Below are positions 37,701-49,700 of a DNA stretch of 64,000 nucleotides, piece after piece. The position numbers were made by a program, and so were the translations under genes. The stretch covers positions 45,178,067-45,242,066 of the forward strand of contig OX104120.1 of the NCBI GenBank assembly GCA_944474755.1. The letters are read 5' to 3'. This stretch comes from Limnoperna fortunei (taxonomy: Eukaryota > Mollusca > Bivalvia > Mytilida > Modiolidae). Positions within the stretch are counted from its first letter, which is position 1. The number at the start of each line of letters is the position of its first letter. The notes beneath the pieces were generated by a model. It saw only the letters and a list, made by a program, of their open reading frames with translations, ran no database searches and had not been told where the DNA came from.

Positions 37701-40700
37701 GTCATCACTCTGAGACCTCTGCAAAATTGAAGAAAAAGTTGTTTACAATGCTAATTGGTTTATCTTAAATTAAAAAAATGTGTGCAACTTTTGAAATACA
37801 TTAAAAGAACTATTTTATGATATTTTCAAAAACACATTTTCTGATTTGAGAAGTCATTTTCATGAAAACAATATTTACAAAGCAAGCATGAAACTGCAAA
37901 AAACATGTTTGTTAAAGCTTGTTTGTCATTTAACCGCTTATAAAAGAAAATAAAAATAATTTCATTTGCCGTATACAAAATTATACGCTGTTTCTATATG
38001 TTCAAACGAAACAGTTTTAAATTTTTATTCGTACTGCGTTCTTGTTAAGAAAAGTCATATTATCAATCATCCCAAGAAAATAACACTTTATTAACGCATT
38101 TTACAATTGTATTAAGATGTTGCTGTAAACTGTTTAAAGATGCGAGTGCATTAAAAAGCTTGCAGTTTGACAATGTGGTGCCCAATTTCTTTTCATCTAC
38201 TCTGAACATCAAAAAAATGTAAAATAATGGACATAAAGATACTTAATAAGTTTGAAAGAGTTAATGCTTTAAATACAGAAGCAACATTTTGGTGCTTACT
38301 ACAAGGTCTGTTATTCAAACTAATTATGTGCGTCATATATTTCACAGAAGCAGACATAAATATGTGGTTTGCGTTCTGTTATTTGTATAGTAATTTCGGT
38401 TGATGGAATAGTTGATTTATGTCCAAGGGTCACTATTTAGTAAAATAGTTGATAATTTAAGTATAATATTATATCTATTAGGTAATACGCCTTTAACGGC
38501 TCGTTGATTTTTTTTTCTAAATGCAGAAAGTATGCGCAAAATACGGTCATTCGAACATGTAGGTAAATAGAAAATTGGTTGTAAAATTATATTTATGGCT
38601 CCAATTGCCAATTTGCCTCTAAAATTTCTACTAACTTTATTGTTTACATTGGTACAAATTTTGTATCCATGTTTAAACACATGTAATTTACCTGATTAAT
38701 GAATGCTGGAAATATGTTATATTGATATTCCCATGACAGTCTCAAGTAGGCGTAATACTGACCAGAATCGTAAAAGTACATAAAGGCTCTAGAATAAGTA
38801 TAAAGCCTTTCTGCCAAGTCGAATCTCTAAAACAAATAATTTCAATTTAAGCTATTATACACCATCAAAAAGTTAAGATTATGTTTAGCTGTTCAGAGTG
38901 TTTTTAATTTTAAAATATATAAACAAAGCATGAACTAATAAACAATGTGACAAATAATTTGCATTTACAAAGCTTAGTCACTAATAATGTATAATAAAGT
39001 TCAAATATTGCAAAACTTTTATTGTACACTTTCATGCATGCACATTGTTCTACATGTAAAATTACCTCTCCGTAGATGATCGCAAATAAAACAATATATA
39101 TAATGTACACTATAATCAACATAGAGCTCATCACAACGTTCTGAAATAAGAAAAAAAAAGATAAGTGTGTATATTATTAAATGGTTTGTATATGTTTTTC
39201 AGTGTGACTGAAACAAATTACTTTGTACTCCTGAGTGTTTGTATAAAGTAACTCAAAATAAAGTGAAAAGTAAATAAAAGAACAAAATCAAAGTCTTAAA
39301 CAATTACAACGGGAAGCCAAGTTAAATTAATTAAACACTTACCCATCTGATATTAAGGGCTAAACTAACAATGTCAATAACAAGATTACAGACAGTGACA
39401 AATCGGATCAAGATAAAGATTGATTGATTGATTGGATGTCTTCTTTACGTCCAGCGAGCAGTATTTCAGCTATATTCAGGACGGGAACAAGTAAACAAAC
39501 AATAAATCAACGGAAAATGGAGGTGGGATGGGTCACAGGGAATACAATTTTGACTGCCACTGGAAAAGTATCGAGTTTTGGGTAGGGTTGAAAAATTTAG
39601 CCTTTTGTAGCGGCTACAAACAAATATATTAAAAACGAAACAAACCACCAAAAACACGGCCTATTTTCTTAGTATGAAACCGACATAAATGTGTTTGAGG
39701 GGTCTCAACTTCCATTGAAAAAAGAAACTCTATTCAATCTGAAAACATAATGCTTATTTTATTGTAAAAATGTAAATAAATCATTTCGTTCCAAGCTGAT
39801 GAGAAAGAGATGTATATGACATATACAGTAGACGGAACAAACTTATTCGGAGTTATTGTCTTTCTAACCGGCTCCAAAAGCCAAGTTTAACACCCAAGTC
39901 TATTCCAGGATTAAGACCGATCAGTTCAAGGACCGTAAGCAACAGATTACGAACGCAAAGCATCCATTTACCAACCACGTTACAAAGCGTAACTACATGC
40001 AGCAGTGTTTGAATGGCAGATGTTTTTGTGCCCTGTAACATTTTTTAGTAATTGGAATAAATTTCACCTTTGACCTTATGGAACACAGTACCTTTTATTT
40101 GCGTTTTCTGTATTTTACTCGAAACATTTGCGCTTTTTCTTTTCCTTTAGTATATAAATTCACTTCTTTAACGTTTAATTTTTATTGTAGCTTACATTCT
40201 TTGTTTATTTCTTGTTTTGATAATATTATTGTTAGGTCGTGTATATATACAGAGGACTATTTAATGTCGATTTTGTGTACATAGTAGCAAATACATTAAA
40301 GTAAATTAGCTAAGAAGTGCTTACAACAGTCAGCATATATTTATTTTTCCTAAAAGCTCCATACAATCCAAAGATTCCTGTTATTAAGTCTAGTACAAAT
40401 ACGCCAATCAAGGAAAACACAAGACAAAATACAGCTGTACCATATGGTATGCCATTAATGTTGTAGTTGTTTACCACTCTGATGACGGTACTGTCCAGTA
40501 TATCGTCACTAGCCTTTATATAAATTGACATTATTACAAAGCCAAATGTTAGCGCCTGTAAGAAATTAAATAACTTACATTATATTGTAAAGAATGCAAC
40601 ATTTCATTCAAATTCGTTAGAATAATACTGGAGTTGCGAAACAAACAACTTAGTATGGTATTCTGTACAGAAAGTCTATTTCATTTCTTTATGTAACATA

Positions 40701-43700
40701 AATACAATATTTAGAAAATCAATTTTTGTCATTTTCATTTACATCAACTAAAACAAACATGCAGATAAAAACTAGAATCAAACAACCAAAAACGAATTTT
40801 AATTGAAAGCAGTACAATGTTATTTTGATGTCTTTAAAAACGTTGATCTATGTTTTACCAACAAACTACGTGTCATCAAGTAAGACTTGCAGTTCTGACG
40901 CCCTAAAAGTCCATTTAACAGATATAAACTCCCCACAATTCTCACTTATAGATATATAGTGTTTCCAATTCCTGGATAGAACATTTTGCTAGACATGACA
41001 CTGGATAAGTCGAGGGGTGTCTAATTAGAGGCGGGCACTGCTTACTCCGAAGCACCTGATAGTACCCATGGTTTTTATTGGGTTCAGCTGACTCTCTTGC
41101 TGTTTTTGTTTTTCGTTGTGTGTGTTTGTTTATGTCGGATTGGTAACTGTCCCTTAACTTTTGGCTCCTGTTGTTCGGTTGGTTTTCTTTGCAATTTTTC
41201 TTATAACTAATTATATTTAATTATATCATAATTTACATATTGTTACTTTATAAAATAAGTTAAATTACATTGGGTAATGCTATGATCATTATTTCAGCTG
41301 TATTCACTTTGTGCAACTTTTAAATTGTTCATTATTTGTAGATAGACATGAAATAAAATTCACTAGTATTGTACAGAGAATAAGACATTAGTAGAAGTTG
41401 CATTCCTCCAACTAAATTTCGGCAAATATATAGGTGTCTGTAAGAAACAACTAAAACGTCCGCGCCAAAAACTTTAAAATGACAACAAAACAACCAAAGG
41501 TTCTTCATACAATACTTAGGATAGCAATAATGCCATAGTCACAGAATTTTAACTGTTAGATAAATTCATTTTAGACCAATTCAGTTTGTGTAATGATAGT
41601 GCATATTTGAAACAAATGACATTAAATTGCCAAGAAAAAGGCAATTTTTTCAAAAATATAAGTAATTTTTTAAAATTAATCTGATAAATAAGAACAATGT
41701 CCTTATCCTTGAAACTAAAGTTGTTCATATCAATATATTCGATTTGATGAAACACCAACTTTGAATATCAAACCCATACCTGAAAACTGTACCGATTTTA
41801 CGACGTACAGCCTAAACGTTAAACATTAAACTATAATATTGATCTGTATCTGTGGTTATTTTGTTTACCATTGCCGTGCATTGACAAAATTTGTAGACAT
41901 AGTAATAAACATTAATATTATGCGATCTTACAATCACAGTCACGAACAATACTAGTGTCGTATGTTTACACTCTACCAACTACATTTTAGCGCGTAAAAT
42001 GAATTATGTTTTATATTTATTGCTCATGATCACCTGGCATAACCGAAAACGTAGATATGTTTATAATTGATTAAATTGTTCAATATTGAACAATTTAAAT
42101 TAACTTCAAACATGTATTAACTTTACACTGTATTTCGATATTGACATTCTTTAAATGGCCAAAGCAACACTTTTGCTTTAGAAACTGTTTAGTCTATTTT
42201 AATCTTTAAGCTCACAAAACAGAAAATGAGAATGAGCTTTTTATATCGTTGTTCGCTCGTCGACGGTGAGTGCATTTTCACGTATAAATTCGACTTTGTT
42301 TTTAGAAGTTTTTTTTCTCAACCACAGTTTTGTATTAATATTAAAATGAAGGTTATTATCTAAACTTTATCAGACGCCGTTTTTCTTACCGAATGAATCA
42401 TAACAAAAACGAAAATCTTATTTTGAGCCCTTCGTGTATTAACGTTTAGATAAATCATTTTCTCTTTTTATATAAGTTTATATAAATAACATAACATCAA
42501 AGTAAGACCTTACAGCATTAGACATTTTTAATTTAAATTAATCAAGGAAATTATTGATCAGAAAGTACAATTAGAGAGGCATATTTAACTGCTTCATGAA
42601 TAGTAGCATTACAACAAAAGACCAATGTCCGTCTGTAGGGTGCCATAGGGACACTCTTAGTAGAATATGGTTTGGGAAAAATAACCATTACTCAGTTAAA
42701 TTGATAACTCGTAGATGATGACATACTGCACGTCTCGCGTTTAAACATATTGTATTTCCCATTTTTCAAATTATTTTCCATTCACAGATGATTAGGAAAT
42801 GCAAGAGAGAAGGTCTCAAAATGTTAGTTGTGATCATCTGCTTTGAGTAGGCAATAATTAAACACAATACACATTTAATTCCAACAATAAACATGATTTA
42901 AACTGTGCTATTCAGAATGGACTAACGTTTAAAAACCTCAAACAATGGAGAACATAAATAGATGTTGATTGTGATTGTACAATACATAAATGGTGATTAA
43001 GAGCTACGTATGCATGTGAAAATCAAACAAGAAAAACAAATCAACTATGCGAGGAGTATTCAGAAAGATAATTTCAGATAAATATTTCTTAACAATATAA
43101 TTTATACGAGTACACCACAAATTTGTTTCGCTGTGAGTGTTGTCAAACTTGTAGATGTATAAAACGATTTTTAACCGAAACACACTTAAGTTTGAAATTG
43201 TTTGAGACATTCGTCTATCAATAGGAAAACGTGGCTACCTACAGCGTGAAACTAACGATACAACAATGTTTGGTAAGTTTCAAAACAAAACCACAGAACT
43301 AACAATTTGTAATGTATTATTAATACAATTTAATAAATTGTAAATTAATAAAGAATTAGTATTTTTACGTAAACTGTAAAAACATAACACTAATAAGTCA
43401 AGGAAAATCCTTATATATGTCTTCAGCGTGCTTTAGCTAGAGATTATCTGTTTCATTTGATATTAAAATTCCATTCCGGGTTGCACGTGTTGTGCGATCC
43501 CAACAAGGAACGTGCGATTTAATATTCAAATTCGACAAATTTTACATGTAAATCATAAAAGCGTTCAAAGATAAACCTCTATAAGATTAGTTACTAAACG
43601 GTATTGACATCGAAGCTCCTTTGTTATGAGATTGTTTACTTGTTTAATTTATGTTTAAAAGTTTAATGATAACATATGCACAATGGAGTATTCTCTTACA

Positions 43701-46700
43701 TGCGCAAGGTGAATAACACGTCTAATAATAAGTCTATTTTAATTATTTGCCATTTAAATGTTCGTTAAGGCATAGCCGCAAATTTATCACAATCTAAAAA
43801 ATGAATATACAACACCCTAAAGTATTAAATTATTTAAACAAATCTATTTTGCTCATTCGAAATTTAGAGATGCCCGAATGATATGTCAGACAGTGAAAAA
43901 ACTTGACAATGTGTGGACGGAACACGTTTTGTTTCTTATGAAAAAAAACTGTTTAAAAAGTAAAAAGTAAAACGTTATCATCTTTGAAATAATAGTTAAT
44001 AAGTGTTATACGTAACCTCCCCGTGGGAAATAAATGCTGCATTTATGTTGAACAACTTTGCCATTTATTGTAGACATGATTATACACAGATCAGTGGGTT
44101 GTACCATTGCATATTGACATATACAGGAAGAAGCTTAAGCATGATATGCTGTAAACAGCAGACAGGATGATTATGAGTAAAGCAAACCAATCTGTCCATG
44201 CGTCGAACATGGAAGGAAGAAATATTAGATTCAGTTTAAAGATACGCATCAAATTGAAGAAAAAGGTCGTTTTTGTTAATAATATTAATATGGTTCGAAT
44301 AAACTTATCAATATAATAAAAAGCCTTAGCTAACGCTCGGAATGAAATAGTTGGCAATATCTGTACCAGTGAATTATTTCGTAAATAAAACCAATGGCAA
44401 CTTGATTTATGTGTATAACACAAAATGGTGAGGGCAAAATTAAGCAACGAACGTTTAGAAAAATACAGAAAGCTAAAAATGATTATCAAACTGGTTTACT
44501 TGGATGCTCCAGAAAGGTTAGCCAATCCTACACAACATGCTCTATGTAAAGTAATTAATAAAATCAATTGAAATATGTGATTGCATTCGTAAATAACGAG
44601 AAGGCGTAGCTACAGTACAAACAAATCTTGACTCTTTCCTGCGACCAACACACTTAAATTACCACGGATTATCGAGACTTTAAGAATTGAAAATGTAACC
44701 TTGCTGAGCGAATTCTCAACGTTTACAATATTACTCAGCGCGCCTCCAGGGGCTTAATTGTCCAGACCCTTTTGCAAAGTGTTAGTCTGGTTTTCCGGGA
44801 AGTCTGATCGTACTCCACAGTAGGTAGCGTGTTAAGATAGTGTCATGCTACTCCACGATATACTGTAAAAGTACTTTTCTTCGAGTGCATCATTTTTCGT
44901 AATTTGTTAAAAGTTACATGTTTGTGGTTTTTAAATTCATGGCTTGACGTTTCCATAAAAGGAAAGAAATAAAGAAGGAGCGATCAGAACTAAGGGATTA
45001 ACACAAAATATTCGCACTGTTATAGTTAACTTATAAAGCAGACAATACAGTTTGCTAACATGAATGAAGATGAAATAAAGCTCATTTTTCAAATACATTA
45101 TTGTATTATTTTATTTATGTATAAAAGAAACAACCAAACTCATAATTCCATTATTTTTTAACATCGAAAATGAACACTTTATATCTTCCATTCGTGATTG
45201 GAAGTCAATGTTTCTTCTTACTCTTTTCAAATAAATGATACTTACATTTAATGAAAACACAATTAAACATTAAACCTGCTTACTTAATCTTTTAAAATTA
45301 ACACTGAGCTGAAAAGAGATATTGGCGAACTACAAAAATCAATTATTACAGGTACAAATAAATGACCAATGTGGGCAATGTTCAGATTGTGGTTTCAAGT
45401 TCCTGTCTATTAATGAAGTGTTAATATTTGTTCTATTTTTAATTTCGTATTCCAAGGCCTCTACCAAAGAAGCCGAAGGTTGGTATCCAATGAATAAAAA
45501 CTGTTTCACAGTAGACCACGTTTGTAAATTAAGAAAATGAGTAACCACATTGTAGCCGATACAAAATGCTATACTATCTGCCCTACCCAAATGCCAATGC
45601 TTTTTCAAAGAAAAAAACGTAGGACGTAGCAGCTCTGCTCGTCTATCACTGGAAACCCTCCCAGTCTCAGCAATTACATTAAGAATATGTTAACTAAATA
45701 TTCGTCAAGAATTACCACGCGCCACACAGTGATCCATGCCTGTAGTTTATGTCGTCGTATTAGTCTCTCTAGAACTGTTTTTGATCATTTTTGTTGATTT
45801 GTTCTTTGTTTATGTTACAAAACTAGTATAAACCTTAAAATTGTGTTATTAAATTGAGTATAATGCATTATTATGTTATGTTAAAAAATTTAGTTTTACC
45901 GTCCTGAAAGTTTTTTTTCGATAGTAAGAATTTCAATTTCATAGAGTATTGGTTAACAAACATTTCTGCGATCGTGTAAACAAAAACTGATAATATTTTA
46001 TAATGTTATATGTTATTTTTTTAATTTATCAATACTTTAAATGTAACAAGATAACTTTTATCTTAATAGAAATTCAGAATGGATTTAAATACAAACATTG
46101 TTGGTACAATGAATCTTATTAACATAATATATTAGTCTTATCTGCTTATTTGTTCACAAAAGTGCGGATATCGGGTACATACAAAGGTCCAGCATTCATA
46201 TTGTCTTTGCGTTCTTGTTTTAGGATACAATCTATAAGGTTAAAACACTGTGAGGCCAATAAACAAATTTCAATTATACCACATGACTTTAAATTAGCAA
46301 TTCACACATAACACGGATAAGTGGTTACGAACAAATGTAGGTTGTAAAGACCTTTTCCAACCACACATGCGTCGACTAGGATGCTTTTGTGATTTTGGCT
46401 AATTAATGATTTTCTACATCCTGACATTCACTGCAGGCAGGGTGTACTCGACTCCAATCTTAATTGACAAGGATTGCCAGTTTTCCTACCGCAGGTCGGG
46501 GGTTCTCTCCGGGTACTCCGGCTTCCTCCCCCAATAAAAACTGGACGCCATGAAATAGCTGAAAAATTGCTGAAAGTGGCGTTAAAACACCATTCAAACA
46601 AATCAAACAAACATCCTGACATCGAGCAACTGCACTAGTTACTGTCATACTGTTCATCTGTATGTCGTATATTACATTTATGCACGCGTATGGCCGCAAC

Positions 46701-49700
46701 TGCAATGGGAGTACCTATGTATTTGGTAGCCATACCTGTATTTGTTGCAATTGCTGTATTGCATCACTTTTATTATATATGATATCATGGCTTTATTTAT
46801 AATTGTGATGACTATATATGTGTGCGAGTTGGTACATATTTCTCTTTACCACTTCCGGCTTCTGGTTGGATATTAATGTAATAAATCTTTTAACCGATCT
46901 ATTTCATTTTTAACCCTAAACAATTCACATATGAATACGGAAAACTGGTCAGAATGGAGACTATATTGATTTACAGTGTTTTGAGTTTTTAGGATTTTTC
47001 AAACCAGAGCATTGGGTTTATGATCAATTCAACAAAATAAATAATGCTGAACCTTATTCAAAACCCTTTAAAACTACCATTTACTGCGGCCTTGGTATAG
47101 ACTTCTGATTTTCTTTTGTTTGAAGTTGAAAAGAAATAAAATGAAAATCAAATTATCAAAACTTACATGTCTTTATTAAAGGCTTTTTGAAAAAAACTAA
47201 AGAGGAACAATCAAACACGAACTTATATCAACGTACCTTGAGCGCTCGGGTTAATAAGTCTAGTGATCGAGATATAAAATTAAAAAAATTAAAATGTAAT
47301 ACATAGATTTTATTTAAAGATTAAAATCATGTGTGTCCCCAAAATCATATTTTCAAATATATTATTATTGGATTAGATCTAACTAGTTCAATTAATTAAC
47401 CTAAAGCTAAATGTATATATGATATAATTAACCTAAAGCTAAATGTATATATGTTAAACGAGGTACTAACAATTTTGAATATTGAACTAGAAACTACGAA
47501 TTTTAACTAGGAACTACGAATGTGAACTAGGAACTACGAATGTAAAACTAAGAATTACGAATGCTGATACAAATTTCGAAATATAACCAGAAACTATGAA
47601 TGTTGAACTAGGAACTACGAATATTGAAATAGGAACTGAGTATTCAATGTTGAATTGACAGAAGAATACAAATGCGAACGTTGAACAAATAACTTAATTC
47701 CATATGATACATTAAGTAAATTGTTAACGCAACTATTTCCATTCTGGTTGAATAAATGTATCTTATGTAAGCAATAATTTAGGTTTTAAGGGCTAAAAAT
47801 TGTTCATGTATGTCTAACTTTTTCTCTTGTTGTGTGATGGTTAGAGTGTCCATTATCAATTTAGCTTACTGAAAGGTCTGGTACCTAGTGACTGATAATT
47901 CCTTTTGTTTTGTCCGCTTGTCTTTACAAAGATTACTTTGATGCTGTATTGCATCACTTTTATTATATATGATATCATGGCTTTATTTATAATTGTGATG
48001 ACTATATATGTGTGCGAGTTGGTACATATTTCTCTTTACCACTTCCGGCTTCTGGTTGGATATTAATGTAATAAATCTTTTAACCGATCTATTTCATTTT
48101 TAACCCTAAACAATTCACATATGAATACGGAAAACTGGTCAGAATGGAGACTATATTGATTTACAGTGTTTTGAGTTTTTAGGATTTTTCAAACCAGAGC
48201 ATTGGGTTTATGATCAATTCAACAAAATAAATAATGCTGAACCTTATTCAAAACCCTTTAAAACTACCATTTACTGCGGCCTTGGTATAGACTTCTGATT
48301 TTCTTTTGTTTGAAGTTGAAAAGAAATAAAATGAAAATCAAATTATCAAAACTTACATGTCTTTATTAAAGGCTTTTTGAAAAAAACTAAAGAGGAACAA
48401 TCAAACACGAACTTATATCAACGTACCTTGAGCGCTCGGGTTAATAAGTCTAGTGATCGAGATATAAAATTTAAAAAATTAAAATGTAATACATAGATTT
48501 TATTTAAAGATTAAAATCATGTGTGTCCCCAAAATCATATTTTCAAATATATTATTATTGGATTAGATCTAACTAGTTCAATTAATTAACCTAAAGCTAA
48601 ATGTATTCATTAAAGCTGCTACAAATATGTTCATCATGCAAAAAGAATTATTACCTGTTCACTTTTATTGCTCTATTTATAATCTAAATAGCTACAAGGA
48701 AGTTCCTTATTTTCACATTGCCTTGAGTGAGCCTTATAAATGTTAAACGAGGTACTAACAATTTTGAATATTGAACTAGAAACTACGAATTTGAACTAGG
48801 AACTACGAATGTAAAACTAAGAATTACGAATGCTGATACAAATTTCGAAATATAACCAGAAACTATGAATGTTGAACTAGGAACTACGAATATTGAAATA
48901 GGAACTGAGTATTCAATGTTGAATTGACAGAAGAATACAAATGCGAACGTTGAACAAATAACTTAATTCCATATGATACATAAAGTAAATTGTTAACGCA
49001 ACTATTTCCATTCTGGTTGAATAAATGTATCTTATGTAAGCAATAATTTAGGTTTTAAGGGCTAAAAATTGTTCATGTATGTCTAACTTTTTCTCTTGTT
49101 GTGTGATGGTTAGAGTGTCCATTATCAATTTAGCTTACTGAAAGGTCTAGTACCTAGTGACTGATAATTCCTTTTGTTTTGTCCGCTTGTCTTTACAAAG
49201 ATTACTTTCTTGAAATCGTTATGTAAATTTAAGTGCAACACTGACCTCTAGTTCATTTAGTTATTAATCTCCAGATTTGATATATTTGGTCGTCATTCAA
49301 AGCTCATTGTAAGTGCCTGCTGTAGCAATATTTATTGATTTGAAACATATCGTGTTAACTACTATGTGTTAATACATGCAAATAGCTACTTCCCAGCGAG
49401 TGCACCATGAAAAATGTCACAAAACTTCATTTAATTTTACAACAATAAACCCTACACATTTTATAAGTCAACAAAAACCGAGAACAAATGAGCAATATAT
49501 TACAAAGATCACTGTACATATTTTATATACAACCTGTATATAATTATTCATTCATAACCATATCCTTTAAATTGTTCAAAATCATATATGGGCTCTTTAA
49601 ATTCATAACATGTTACTGTTTACGTACACAAGACAAAATCGGTGTTCAGTGTTTTAAATGTTCGATGTATATTTGCATATATGACACTGACAAAGAGTGA

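Larger units (their letters stand above)
46752..49208. repeat. Recent 1.2 kb direct tandem duplication
   Basis: Copy 1 is 46752-47939 and copy 2 is 47942-49208, separated by two bases. Long stretches are identical with only a few substitutions. Differences are mainly indels: copy 1 repeats a short ctaaagctaaatgtatat block and has one extra minisatellite unit, and copy 2 has about 130 nt (48605-48740) missing from copy 1. No coding frame is seen. It is one cause of the long alpha intron 1. Confidence 0.92.

Noticed and set aside
46428..46705. Overlapping minus-strand frames of 64 and 81 codons
   Set aside because: They fall on the SINE body and its flank, with no family resemblance.
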